Positions 25,937-33,969 of a DNA stretch of 64,000 nucleotides are shown here, piece after piece. The position numbers and the translations under genes are program-made. Position 1 is the stretch's first letter, and the number at the start of each line of letters is the position of its first letter. The stretch is taken from positions 412,096 to 476,095 of the forward strand of contig JACJID010000008.1 in the NCBI GenBank assembly GCA_014138725.1, written 5' to 3'. Origin of the DNA: Kutzneria viridogrisea (lineage in GTDB: Bacteria > Actinomycetota > Actinomycetes > Mycobacteriales > Pseudonocardiaceae). The notes under the pieces are model-generated. The model was given only the letters and a program-made list of their open reading frames with translations. It searched no databases and was not told where the DNA came from.

Positions 25937-26031
25937 CACACCAGCGTACGGACCTGATCCGACACCTCCGACACGCCGGGGTGACCCCCCTGTGCACCGC
26001 ACGGGTGAGGATGAGACAAGATGGAGTCACC

Positions 26032-26292
26032 ATGACTGCCTGGCTTGTGCTTGTCGTACCGCTTCTGATCATGTTCTTCGCGCTCTTCATGGAGCGCGTG
26101 GAAGCTCGACTCCGGCATGTGGCAGTGCAGGAGAACGAGGTTGAGGAGTTCTTGGAGCAGGCCCGACCCGATGAGGTCAGGGCCCTCTACGGGCACGGCA
26201 TCGGCCGGGCCCTGGAGCTGTTCCGCCTGCGCCGTCGTGGAGGACGCGCCGCACGGCTGCGTCCCCGGCGGACCAGGGGCAACGGGTCCTAG
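26032..26292 (+). CDS. Small single-helix membrane protein (Rv3675-like)
   Basis: An 86-residue protein with one N-terminal membrane helix (TAWLVLVVPLLIMFFALFM), an acidic amphipathic region (ENEVEEFLEQARPDEV) and a strongly basic tail. It corresponds in place and shape to the conserved hypothetical Rv3675 before crp. The ATG at 26032 has GGAG upstream; an in-frame ATG at 26011 is less likely. Function unknown. Confidence 0.75.
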   Translation: MTAWLVLVVPLLIMFFALFMERVEARLRHVAVQENEVEEFLEQARPDEVRALYGHGIGRALELFRLRRRGGRAARLRPRRTRGNGS

Positions 26293-26355
26293 ACTGCTCG
26301 CAAGTGATCGGCGGCACGAGGTAATCGGCCGCCGCGTCTCGACAGGAGGGACGAG

Positions 26356-27030
26356 GTGGACGAGACCCTGGCCCGCGCGGGCATCTTCCAGGGTGTGGAA
26401 CAGGCAGCGGCGGAAGCCCTGCTGCACACGCTGGAGGCGATCGACTTCCCGCGCGGACACGTGATCTTCGCGGAGGGTGAGCCGGGCGACCGGCTGTACA
26501 TCATCCAGTCCGGGAAGGTGAAGATCGGGCGCAAGTCCCCGGACGGCAGGGAGAACCTGCTGTCCATCATGGGGCCGTCCGACATGTTCGGCGAGCTGTC
26601 GATCTTCGACCCCGGGCCGAGGACCTCGACGGCGACCACCGTCACCGAGGTCAGGGCCCTGTCCATGGGTCGCCCCGAGCTGCGGGAGTGGATCGCCAAG
26701 CGGCCGGAGATCGCCGAGCAACTGCTGCGGGTGCTCGCCCGCAGGCTGCGCCGGACGAACAACATGCTGGCCGACCTGATCTTCACCGACGTGCCCGGCC
26801 GGGTGGCCAAGGCGCTGTTGCAGTTCGCGCAGCGCTTCGGCAGCCAGGAGGCGGGCCTGCTGCGGGTCACCCACGACCTGACGCAGGAGGAGATCGCGCA
26901 GTACGTGGGCGCCTCGCGGGAGACCGTGAACAAGGCCCTCGCGGACTTCGCGCACCGCGGCTGGCTGCGGCTGGAGGGCAAGAGCGTGCTGATCCTCGAC
27001 CCCGAGCGGCTGGCCCGCCGGGCTCGCTGA
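26356..27030 (+). CDS. crp: Crp/Fnr-family regulator (cAMP receptor protein, GlxR/Crp type)
   Basis: A 224-residue regulator. The cyclic-nucleotide-binding domain shows [18 protein letters not shown] and the phosphate-binding cassette [16 protein letters not shown]. The C-terminal HTH is [20 protein letters not shown]. This is the actinobacterial Crp (Rv3676/GlxR) group, a global regulator of carbon and respiratory genes. The GTG at 26356 follows AGGAGGGACGAG. A strong hairpin follows the stop. Confidence 0.93.
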   Translation: MDETLARAGIFQGVEQAAAEALLHTLEAIDFPRGHVIFAEGEPGDRLYIIQSGKVKIGRKSPDGRENLLSIMGPSDMFGELSIFDPGPRTSTATTVTEVRALSMGRPELREWIAKRPEIAEQLLRVLARRLRRTNNMLADLIFTDVPGRVAKALLQFAQRFGSQEAGLLRVTHDLTQEEIAQYVGASRETVNKALADFAHRGWLRLEGKSVLILDPERLARRAR

Positions 27031-27049
27031 CCAGCAGAGCAAGCACGAG

Positions 27050-27078
27050 GAAGGCCCCGGGCGATGCCCGGGGCCTTC
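27050..27078 (+). terminator. crp terminator hairpin
   Basis: A perfect 13-bp GC-rich stem (27050-27062 with 27066-27078) with a 3-base loop lies 20 bases after the crp stop and is followed by TCCTCT. Confidence 0.8.
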
Positions 27079-27114
27079 CTCTGCGTCTGGGGCGCGGGGG
27101 CGGTGCCCCGCAAA

Positions 27115-27161
27115 AACATCGAGGGAGTGTGCCCGCACTGTCCGCGGGCACACTCCCTCGA
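27115..27161 (-). terminator. Minus-strand rho-independent terminator
   Basis: An 18-bp perfect stem (27119-27136 with 27144-27161) is followed, when read on the minus strand, by TGTTTTTG. This is the best rho-independent signal in the window with no gene in front of it. It implies a transcript running leftward from the gap 27162-27485. Confidence 0.7.
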
Positions 27162-27485
27162 CTCACGAGATTCCGGGTGCCGCCCCCGACGCGGCACTCC
27201 GGCCTCTCGTGTCCGCGTGAGCCATCCCCCGACGGGCCACGCGCATCCCTACCGGTGACGAGCCCCGAACCCTTCACCGCAGAGGGCCTTGCGCACACAA
27301 CTGTGTCACGGGGGTGCCCCCGCGATACAACCTCTTTCACCCTCCAGGACTGCGAATTGGCGCCTTGCGTTGCGCTCGTTCACCCACATATCCCAACTTC
27401 GTAACCCAAACGAGACTTTTGGGGTGAGTGAGCACACCGCAAATAAACTGGTACCCGCGTACTAGAGTCCGGCATACTGGTACGC
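27162..27485 (-). ncRNA. Candidate leftward small RNA in the crp-MFS gap
   Basis: This 324-base gap contains no credible ORF but leads, on the minus strand, into the strong terminator at 27115-27161. The segment has several short dyads (for example GGGGGCACCCCC near 27315). I cannot identify the family or the start site. The far end of the gap also holds the MFS promoter and two ACTGGTAC repeats. Confidence 0.35.
27447..27483. promoter_or_regulatory. ACTGGTAC direct repeats at the MFS promoter
   Basis: ACTGGTAC occurs at 27447-27454 and 27476-27483, 29 bases apart. CATACT at 27473-27478 can act as the -10, leaving seven bases to the ATG (leaderless). Repeats flanking a promoter suggest binding of an unidentified regulator. 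Confidence 0.4.
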
Positions 27486-28733
27486 ATGTCCCACTCCGCC
27501 TCGCTGACCGACTACCGGACCGCGCTGACCACTCCCGGCGCCCGGCTGCCGGTGCTCGCCTCCGTGCTGGCGCGGCTGCCCATCGCCATGATCAGCCTGG
27601 CGCTGCTGCTGTACGTGCAGCACGCGACCGGCTCCTTCGCCTCGGGCGGGCTGACCGCCGCCGCCGCGCTGGTCGGCGTCGCGATCGGCTCGGTGGTGCA
27701 GGGACGGGTCATGGACCGCCTCGGCCCCACCCGGCCGCTGCTCGTGCTGGCCGTGTTCGCGGCCCTGTTCGCCGGTGCCGAGGTGTACGCGATCGAGTCG
27801 CACGCCCCGGAGCTCGTGGTGATCGCCCTGGCCCTGGGCATCGGCCTGACCGAACTGACCGTGGGCTCGGCCTCGCGGGCGCTCTGGGTACGGCTGCTGC
27901 CGCCCGGCCCCGCCAGGCAGGCCGCCTACGCCTACGAGGCGATCAGCATGGAGGTGTTCTTCATCCTCGGCCCCGGCCTGGCCGGGCTGCTGGCCGCCCT
28001 GCCCTGGGCGGGTACCGGTCTGGTCGCGGGCAGCGCCTGCATGATCGTCGGCGCGGTGGCCTTCGCGCTGACCCCCACCGTGCGCGCGTGGCGGCCCACC
28101 GGCGAGGAGCTGCGCCCGGCGAGTCTGCTCGGTGCGCTGGTCAGCCCCGGCATGCGCGTGCTCGTGCTGGCGGCACTGGGCTTCGGCATGGTGATCGGCT
28201 TCGTGGAGGTGGCGGTGCCCGCCTTCGCGGCGGAGTCCGGCCAGCGCGAGATCGGCGGGGTGATGCTCAGCCTGTGGTCGATCAGCTCGGTGATCTTCGG
28301 CGTCTACTACGGTGCCCGGCCCTGGCCGCGCGCCCTGCACCTGCGGCTGCCGGTGCTGCTGACCGGGTTCGCCGTGCTCGTGCTGCTGCTCGCGCTGCCG
28401 ACCACGCTGTTCTGGCTGGGCGCCGCCCTGCTGGTGGTCGGCACCATGATCACCCCGCAGGCCACGACCCACTCGGTGGCGATCGAGGAGGTCGCGCCCG
28501 CGGGCACGGCGACCGAGGCGTTCGGCTGGGTGGTCACGGCGATCACCCTGGGGCTGGCGATCGGCCAGTCGGTCAGCGGTCAGCTGGTCGAACTGGTCGG
28601 CCCGCGCTGGTCCTTCGTGGCCGCCTCGGCCGCCGGGCTGGTGATCGCCGCACTGCTGTGGGCCTTCCGCGGCGCCATGCGCAGCAAGCCGCTCACCACG
28701 GCCGCCACCGCCGAGCTGGTCACCAGCCGCTGA
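27486..28733 (+). CDS. MFS transporter
   Basis: A 415-residue protein with about 12 hydrophobic segments and the MFS loop motif GRVMDRLGPTRPLL between helices 2 and 3. It fits the small-molecule/drug efflux-like branch often annotated simply as MFS transporter; the substrate cannot be told. Its end overlaps the convergent PHP-domain gene by 14 bases. Its upstream region carries direct repeats that may bind a regulator. Confidence 0.85.
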   Translation: MSHSASLTDYRTALTTPGARLPVLASVLARLPIAMISLALLLYVQHATGSFASGGLTAAAALVGVAIGSVVQGRVMDRLGPTRPLLVLAVFAALFAGAEVYAIESHAPELVVIALALGIGLTELTVGSASRALWVRLLPPGPARQAAYAYEAISMEVFFILGPGLAGLLAALPWAGTGLVAGSACMIVGAVAFALTPTVRAWRPTGEELRPASLLGALVSPGMRVLVLAALGFGMVIGFVEVAVPAFAAESGQREIGGVMLSLWSISSVIFGVYYGARPWPRALHLRLPVLLTGFAVLVLLLALPTTLFWLGAALLVVGTMITPQATTHSVAIEEVAPAGTATEAFGWVVTAITLGLAIGQSVSGQLVELVGPRWSFVAASAAGLVIAALLWAFRGAMRSKPLTTAATAELVTSR

Positions 28734-30219
28734 GCCACACCGGGTTGGTCAGGGCCACCATCGTGTCCGCGGTGGTGGCCGTGGCCACCGGGCGCCGCAC
28801 CTCCGCGCGGACCCACGCCGACTCGGCGGCCGTCGTCGTCCACCTGGCCACGGCGGTCCCCGAGTCCGGCACCGGCTCGGTGTGCACGACCCCGGCCGGG
28901 GTGAGCAGCCGCACCGAGGTGCCAGGCACGCCGCCGACCCGAACCGCCACCTCGACCGCACGGCTCGTGCGCAGCCGCTCGCCGATGCCCGCGTGCCGCC
29001 GACCATCGCTCGCGGTCAGCTCCAGCTCCACCCGTGCCGACTCGGCGATCCAGTTCCGGCCCGCCCGCAGGCCCGCGAAGATCGCCGGACCGAGCAGGTC
29101 CTCGGCCAGCACCACGTTGTGCGGCAGGCCGACCACCTGCGGCTCGCTGTGCGCGTCGCTGTCGCCGACCGCGGGCACCCAGCGGCCCTCCCGCAGCATC
29201 GCGTCCCAGGTCTGCACGGTCTTCTCGTCGTCGGCGGTCCACGGGCCGTTCCATACCTCGATGGCGTCCACCAGGTCGTAGCGGAACTCGAAGGAACAGC
29301 CCAGGCAGGGCGCGTACGGGTGGGCCGCGACCACCATGCCGCCCACGGAGTGCACCTCGTCCACGAAGCGCCGGAAGTCCCCGGGCTGGTTGTCCCGGTA
29401 CCGCCAGTCGATCCACCGGCCCACCGGCAGGTTCCAGGCGGGCCAGTGGCCGGAGCGCGTGGTGACCTCCTCGCCGTTGAGGATCAGCAGGTCCTCGGTC
29501 GCGTGCAGGCCCCACTGCAGGGACGCGCTGGGCGTGTTGTGCTCCGTGGAGACGATGAAGTCCAGCCCGGCGGCCCGCGCCGCGGCCACCAGCTCCGCGG
29601 GCGTGCGCCGACCGTCCGAGTGCTGCGTGTGCAGGTGGCCGTCGCCCCGGTACCAGGCTCGTCCGCGCCGACGTGCGGGCGCACAGGACGGGGCGGGCTT
29701 CGGCGGGGTGGGCCTGCCCTGCGGCCCGAACCGCAACGTGATGTCCACCTGGTAGTCCAGCCCCTGCTGGGCCACCGTGTACGGGCCCAGCACCACGTGC
29801 CAGGTGCCGGGCCGGATCGGGCCCGCGAGGTAGCCGGGGGTGGCCTCGGTGGCGTTGATCGTGAACCGGTCCCGGAACCCGCCGGACCAGCCGCGGAACC
29901 CGCGGTGGTTGCCCAGCTCGTGGCCCTCCGGCCCGAACATGCCGATGTCCAGTGCGTTGCCGACCTGGCCCGCGGGCACCTGCGGCTTGTCGTAGCGGTA
30001 GACGACCCCGATCTCGTTGACCCCGCTGGGGACCTCGACCGGCAGGTAGTACCAGTCCGGGGCGCCCGGCTCGAACCGGCCGGTGACGGTCCTGGTCAGC
30101 TCGGTGCCGTCCGAGCCGGTGGCGAAGGCGACCGCGGGCAGCATGGCCCCCGCGGCGCCCGCCGCCAGCACGCCACCCGCGCGGAGCAGGGCGCGTCGGT
30201 TCACGTGGTGCTCGCACAT
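28720..30219 (-). CDS. Tat-exported PHP-domain metallohydrolase (CehA/McbA-like)
   Basis: A 499-residue protein. VNRRALLRAGGVLAAG is a Tat signal. A beta-sandwich region (about 50-180) precedes the PHP domain with metal ligands in DGHLHTQHSDG, STEHN, AAHPYAP and VGDSDAH. A C-terminal beta domain follows. CehA/McbA-family members include carbamate hydrolases and uncharacterised phosphoesterases; the substrate here is unknown. The ATG at 30219 lies seven bases after TACGGT, so the message is probably leaderless. The upstream ORF extension is repeat-derived and rejected. Confidence 0.85.
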   Translation of the reverse strand: MCEHHVNRRALLRAGGVLAAGAAGAMLPAVAFATGSDGTELTRTVTGRFEPGAPDWYYLPVEVPSGVNEIGVVYRYDKPQVPAGQVGNALDIGMFGPEGHELGNHRGFRGWSGGFRDRFTINATEATPGYLAGPIRPGTWHVVLGPYTVAQQGLDYQVDITLRFGPQGRPTPPKPAPSCAPARRRGRAWYRGDGHLHTQHSDGRRTPAELVAAARAAGLDFIVSTEHNTPSASLQWGLHATEDLLILNGEEVTTRSGHWPAWNLPVGRWIDWRYRDNQPGDFRRFVDEVHSVGGMVVAAHPYAPCLGCSFEFRYDLVDAIEVWNGPWTADDEKTVQTWDAMLREGRWVPAVGDSDAHSEPQVVGLPHNVVLAEDLLGPAIFAGLRAGRNWIAESARVELELTASDGRRHAGIGERLRTSRAVEVAVRVGGVPGTSVRLLTPAGVVHTEPVPDSGTAVARWTTTAAESAWVRAEVRRPVATATTADTMVALTNPVWLSGW

Positions 30220-30296
30220 GCCGCCGACCGTAGGGCGCGAAACGTGACCCGAAAACCTCCAACCGGTGAACTCCACACGTCGTGAACCCCCAACCC

Positions 30297-30464
30297 GCGA
30301 GTCCCGCCCACCCGCACGCGAGTCCCGCTCTCCCGCGCGCGAGTCCCGCCCAGCCGCACGCGAGTCCCGTTCTGCTGCACGCGAGTCCCGCTCTCCAGCG
30401 CCCGAGTCCCGCCCAGCCGCAGCCGAGTCCCGCTCTCCGGCGCGCGAGTCCCGCTTCCCCTTGC
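30297..30464. repeat. Minisatellite: eight tandem 21-bp units
   Basis: Eight units of 21 bases (30297, 30318, 30339, 30360, 30381, 30402, 30423, 30444) share the head GCGAGTCCCG, or CCGAGTCCCG in two, with tails alternating between CTCTCC- and CCCAGC-type. Because the period is a multiple of three, both strands stay open with a 7-residue repeat, which creates misleading ORFs. It lies between divergent genes and may be a recombination-prone or regulatory array. Confidence 0.85.
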
Positions 30465-30502
30465 CCGTTGCCGACTCCCGCCCGCCCCCGACCGCGTCTT
30501 CG

Positions 30503-30575
30503 CGCCGGTCTCTGGACCGCGGGCTCAGGATGATCACATCTGTCCAGTGATCATCCTGAGACAAGGGAAGAGACC
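30503..30575. repeat. Nested inverted repeats before the sliding-clamp paralogue
   Basis: The inner arms TCAGGATGATCAC (30523-30535) and its complement (30545-30557) flank a 9-base loop. Outer arms CCGGTCTCT (30503-30511) and AGAGACCGG (30567-30575) enclose them. The structure could be an operator, a terminator-like hairpin or the footprint of a small mobile element. It is 110 bases before the clamp-paralogue start. Confidence 0.7.
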
Positions 30576-30684
30576 GGACCTCAGCGAAGACGCCGCGCTC
30601 CGGAGGAGCGCCAAGAGCGCAGCGGGCACAGCTTCGGGAATCGCCCACCGGAACTTGTCGGGGGTGCTGGCTACCGTCCGAACC

Positions 30685-31776
30685 ATGGACCTCACCGCGA
30701 CCACGGCCCAGCTGGCCGGTACCGCCTCCGACCTGGTGCGTCTGCTGCCCGCCAAGGTGTACGACCCCGTGCTGGCCGGGGTGCTGATCACCGCCGACCG
30801 GGGCGGGCTGCTGCTCACCGGGACCGATCGCGAGCGCGGGGTGCGGCTGCGCTGCCCGGCCGTCACGCACACCGACGGCCAGGTGCTGGTGCCCGCCAAG
30901 CCGCTGGCGGAGACCCTGCGCGCGCTGGACTCGGAGCAGGTCAGGCTGGTCGTGGAGGGCTCGCGGCTGGCCATCCGCGTGCCGGGCGCGCGGTTCGCCC
31001 TGCCGTTACTGGAGGTCGACCTGCACCCCGGGGTGGCCGAGCCCCCGGCCAGGGTCGGCGAGGTGCCGGGCCGGGAGTTCGCCCGCCTGCTGGCGACCGT
31101 GGCCTCGGTGGCCAGCAGGGACGACGCGCTGCCGATGCTCACCGGCGTGCGGCTGCGCAACCTGCCCGGTGGCGTGCTCGGCATGGTGGCCACCGACCGG
31201 TACCGCATGGCCGTGGCCGAGCTGCCGTGGGCGGCCGAGGCGGAGGTGGACGCCATGGTGCCCGCAGCGGTGCTGGTGGAGGCCGCCAAGCAGGCGGCGG
31301 GCGCGGATCGGGTGAGCCTGCACGTGGACTCCGACCGCGCGGGCCTGGTGTGGCAGGACTCGGCGATCACCACCTCTCTGCTGGCCAGCACCCTGCCCGA
31401 CGAGGCCAAGGTGATCCCCTCCGCCGTGGAGACCACGGTGGAGCTGGAAGCCGACGCGCTCGCGGGTGCCGTGCGCCGGGTCGGGCTCTACACAGAGGGC
31501 CGCCAGGTGGTGCAACTGGACATCGGTGAGGGCGAGATCCGGGTGCACGGGGCTGATCCGCAGGCCGGTGAGGCGGAGGAGCGGGTCAAGGCGGAGGTCA
31601 CCGGCGGCCGGATGACCCCCGCCTACCAGGTGCGGTACCTGTCCGACGCGCTCAAGGCGTTCGCGGGTGACCGGGTACGCATCGGGGTGCCCAGCGGCCT
31701 GCGCGGCACGCTGTTCAGCTCGCTGGACGATCGGCTGCGGTACCTGGTCGTGCCGATCCGGCCGCAGGCGAGGTGA
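30685..31776 (+). CDS. DNA polymerase III beta-like sliding clamp paralogue
   Basis: A 363-residue protein with the three-domain DnaN architecture. Family strings visible include DALPMLTGVRLR, GMVATDRYRMAVAELPW and the C-terminal end RYLVVPIRP, comparable to the MPMR/MPVR tail of DnaN. It is not in the dnaA-dnaN-recF context, so it is a second, divergent clamp. A role in repair or in a specialised polymerase is an inference. TACCGT seven bases before the ATG suggests leaderless translation. The end overlaps the convergent acetyltransferase by 62 bases. Confidence 0.8.
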   Translation: MDLTATTAQLAGTASDLVRLLPAKVYDPVLAGVLITADRGGLLLTGTDRERGVRLRCPAVTHTDGQVLVPAKPLAETLRALDSEQVRLVVEGSRLAIRVPGARFALPLLEVDLHPGVAEPPARVGEVPGREFARLLATVASVASRDDALPMLTGVRLRNLPGGVLGMVATDRYRMAVAELPWAAEAEVDAMVPAAVLVEAAKQAAGADRVSLHVDSDRAGLVWQDSAITTSLLASTLPDEAKVIPSAVETTVELEADALAGAVRRVGLYTEGRQVVQLDIGEGEIRVHGADPQAGEAEERVKAEVTGGRMTPAYQVRYLSDALKAFAGDRVRIGVPSGLRGTLFSSLDDRLRYLVVPIRPQAR

Positions 31777-32254
31777 TGCCGCTGGACCGGATGAAACGCA
31801 GCTCCGTGGTGCCCGGCTCGTCGCGGTACGGCTGGGTCTGACCGGTGGCCCGGAACCCGTTGCGCTCGTAGAGACCACGAGCGGGCAGGTTGTCCGACAC
31901 CACCCACAGGCCGACCGGCAGCGGCCCGGCCCAGGACAGGACCTCGGCGATCAGCCGGTCGCCGACGCCGCGGCCACGCGCTCGCGGGGCGACCCACATG
32001 CTCACCAGCTCCACCGCCTCGGGCTGGGGCCGGTAGCAGCCGATGATGCCCACCGGGTCAGCGCCGAGCCAGGCGATGATCGGCACACCGCGATCGGGCC
32101 GCAGCCGCTCGCGCCACTGCCGCTCGTCGTACGCCGACTCGACGGCCAGTGTGGCGCCGAACGCGCGCGGGGCGTCCGCGAGCGCGGCGAGCCGCAGCTC
32201 GCGCCAGGTGCGCCACTGCTCGGCGGTGGGTCGGCTCAGGCTGAGCGGGTCCAT
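31715..32254 (-). CDS. GNAT-family acetyltransferase
   Basis: A 179-residue acetyltransferase. The acetyl-CoA binding loop is VAPRARGRGVGDRLIAEVL, and NLPARGLYERNGFRATG is the C-terminal GNAT motif. The ATG at 32254 starts a conserved-looking sequence (LSRPTAEQWRTWRELRL). The last 20 codons run antisense into the clamp-paralogue gene. Acceptor unknown. Confidence 0.85.
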   Translation of the reverse strand: MDPLSLSRPTAEQWRTWRELRLAALADAPRAFGATLAVESAYDERQWRERLRPDRGVPIIAWLGADPVGIIGCYRPQPEAVELVSMWVAPRARGRGVGDRLIAEVLSWAGPLPVGLWVVSDNLPARGLYERNGFRATGQTQPYRDEPGTTELRFIRSSGITSPAAGSARPGTAADRPAS

Positions 32255-32295
32255 GCCCTGGCATGGTGCCCGCCCGGTGTGCCGTGGGCGAGCGG

Positions 32296-33078
32296 TTATC
32301 GGCCGGTGCGCAGGTAGTCCAGCTGGGAGCGGACCGACCACTCGGCCGCCCACCACAGGGACTGGTCCACGTCCGCGTAGACCACCTCCACCACCTGGCG
32401 GGCGGTGGCCTCGGCGCCGAGCTGGGCCAGTGCGGCCCGGACCTGGTCCAGGCGCTGCTCGCGGTGCGCGAGGTAGCCGCGCGCGATCTCGCCCGCGTCG
32501 GGCAGTTCGGGGCCGTGACCGGGTAGCACCGTGGTGCCTGGCGGCAGCTCGGCGAGCCTGCGCAGGGAGCGGAGGTAGTCGCCGAGCGTGGAGACCACGG
32601 TGGTGCCCCGGCCGAGGATCGTGTCCCCGGTGAGCACCGAGGGCGGCTCGTCCTGCTCGATGCGCAGGCACAGCGAGTCCTCGGTGTGCCCCGGCGTGGT
32701 GAGCACGCGGATCTCCAGCCCGGCAGCGGTGATCACGTCGCCGTCGGCGAGCCCCTCGCTGCCCAGCCGCAGCTCGGGGTCCAGCGCCAGCACGGGCGCG
32801 TCCACCAGGGCGGCGAACTGGCGCACGCCGCCGGCGTGGTCGGGGTGCCCGTGGGTCAGCACGATCTTCTCCACCGGCCCGCACGCCGCCACCCTGCGCA
32901 GGTGCTGCTCGTCCTCCGGGCCCGGGTCGACCACGACGCAGCCGGTGGCGCCCGGTGCCCGCAGCACCCAGGTGTTGGTGCCGTCGAGGGTCATCTCACC
33001 GGGGTTGTCGGCGAGCAGCACCGAGGCGGTGCTGGTCACCGGGCGCAGCACGCCATAGGCGGGGTGCTCGGCTGTCAC
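32296..33078 (-). CDS. Metallo-beta-lactamase-fold hydrolase (Rv3677c/LACTB2-like)
   Basis: A 260-residue MBL-fold protein. Metal ligands lie in LTHGHPDHAGG, in TTPGHTEDS, in LTGDTILG and in LPGHGP, and a C-terminal winged-helix-like tail (RQVVEVVYADVDQSLWWAAEW) matches LACTB2-type enzymes. Proteins of this type can be RNases or hydrolases of small thioesters; the role here is open. The GTG start overlaps the NUDIX stop by 4 bases. Confidence 0.85.
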   Translation of the reverse strand: MTAEHPAYGVLRPVTSTASVLLADNPGEMTLDGTNTWVLRAPGATGCVVVDPGPEDEQHLRRVAACGPVEKIVLTHGHPDHAGGVRQFAALVDAPVLALDPELRLGSEGLADGDVITAAGLEIRVLTTPGHTEDSLCLRIEQDEPPSVLTGDTILGRGTTVVSTLGDYLRSLRRLAELPPGTTVLPGHGPELPDAGEIARGYLAHREQRLDQVRAALAQLGAEATARQVVEVVYADVDQSLWWAAEWSVRSQLDYLRTGR

Positions 33079-33947
33079 GGGTGCTCCACGCGGTCGTCGG
33101 GACGGGCGTCCAGGTGCGAGGGAGCGCGGTCGTAGTCGGGGTCGCCGGGCAGCACCGCGTGCAACGCGCCGCCGCGCCGGATCACCTTCGGGATGATCTT
33201 GTCGGTGGTCCGTTCCGCGCTCATCGCCGCCGCGACGCCGCCGCACTCCACCAACTCGGCCAGGGTCATCCAGGTCGGTGGCAGCAGTCCGCAGCGCCCG
33301 GCCTTCCAATCCTCCAGCGCCTCGGCGGGCCGCTGCCAGTGCGCGTGATCGGCCTCACTGGTGTGCCCGTCCGCCTGCTGCCCCTCGGGCAGCACCGCGA
33401 GGAAGAACCGGGCGTCGAAGCGCTTGGGCTCCACCTCCGGGGTGACCCAGTTGGCCCAGGGCCGCAGCAGGTCGGCGCGCAGCACCAGCCTGGCCTCGGA
33501 CAGGAACTGGGCCAGGGACACCTCGCGGTCCACCAGCGCCTGCCGCACGTCCACGTAGCGGCTGGTGTCCGCGACCACCGAGTCGGCGTCCGGCCCGGCG
33601 AGCAGCACGCCGGACTCCTCGAAGGTCTCGCGCACGGCGGCGCACACCAGGGCGCGGGCCATGTCCGGGTCGCAGCCGAAGCGGGCGCCCCACCAGGCGG
33701 GCTCGGGACCGACCCAGCCCACCGAGGTGTCGGCGTCCCTGCGGTCCACCCCGCCGCCGGGGAACACGGTCATGCCACCGGCGAAGGCCATGCCGACCAC
33801 GCGGCGCATCAGGAAGACCTCCATGCCGGAGGCCCCCTCGCGGACCAGCGCGACCGTGGCCGCGTCGCGGGGCACGGCTGGCGGGTCCGGCAGCGGGTCG
33901 GGCAGGAGACCGGCGGGCAGGGTCAGTTCCTCAGGCAGGTCGGGCAC
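33075..33947 (-). CDS. NUDIX hydrolase with insertion in the Nudix box region
   Basis: A 290-residue NUDIX protein. FPGGGVDRRDAD marks the first half, and the REUxEEx core is seen in VRETFEESGVLLAG after a long insertion, as in NUDT19-like acyl-CoA hydrolases. The GTG at 33947 follows TAGGCT by six bases (leaderless). It forms a two-gene unit with the MBL-fold gene. Confidence 0.82.
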   Translation of the reverse strand: MPDLPEELTLPAGLLPDPLPDPPAVPRDAATVALVREGASGMEVFLMRRVVGMAFAGGMTVFPGGGVDRRDADTSVGWVGPEPAWWGARFGCDPDMARALVCAAVRETFEESGVLLAGPDADSVVADTSRYVDVRQALVDREVSLAQFLSEARLVLRADLLRPWANWVTPEVEPKRFDARFFLAVLPEGQQADGHTSEADHAHWQRPAEALEDWKAGRCGLLPPTWMTLAELVECGGVAAAMSAERTTDKIIPKVIRRGGALHAVLPGDPDYDRAPSHLDARPDDRVEHP

Positions 33948-33969
33948 CCGTTGAGCCTAAGGGGGCAGG

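Noticed and set aside
26867..27340. 157-codon minus-strand ORF across the crp gap
   Set aside because: It runs through two hairpins and into crp, with no recognisable domain or start signal.
30297..30464. CRISPR-like array
   Set aside because: Units are contiguous with no spacers and no cas genes are near; it is a simple tandem repeat.
30266..30550. Apparent protein of ARESRSP repeats (and the RDSRAGE repeats on the other strand)
   Set aside because: Both arise from the 21-bp tandem array, whose period is a multiple of three. No other coding evidence is present.
28720..30870. 716-codon version of the PHP-domain protein
   Set aside because: The extra N-terminal part passes through the minisatellite and palindromes; the Tat signal and -10 box place the start at 30219.
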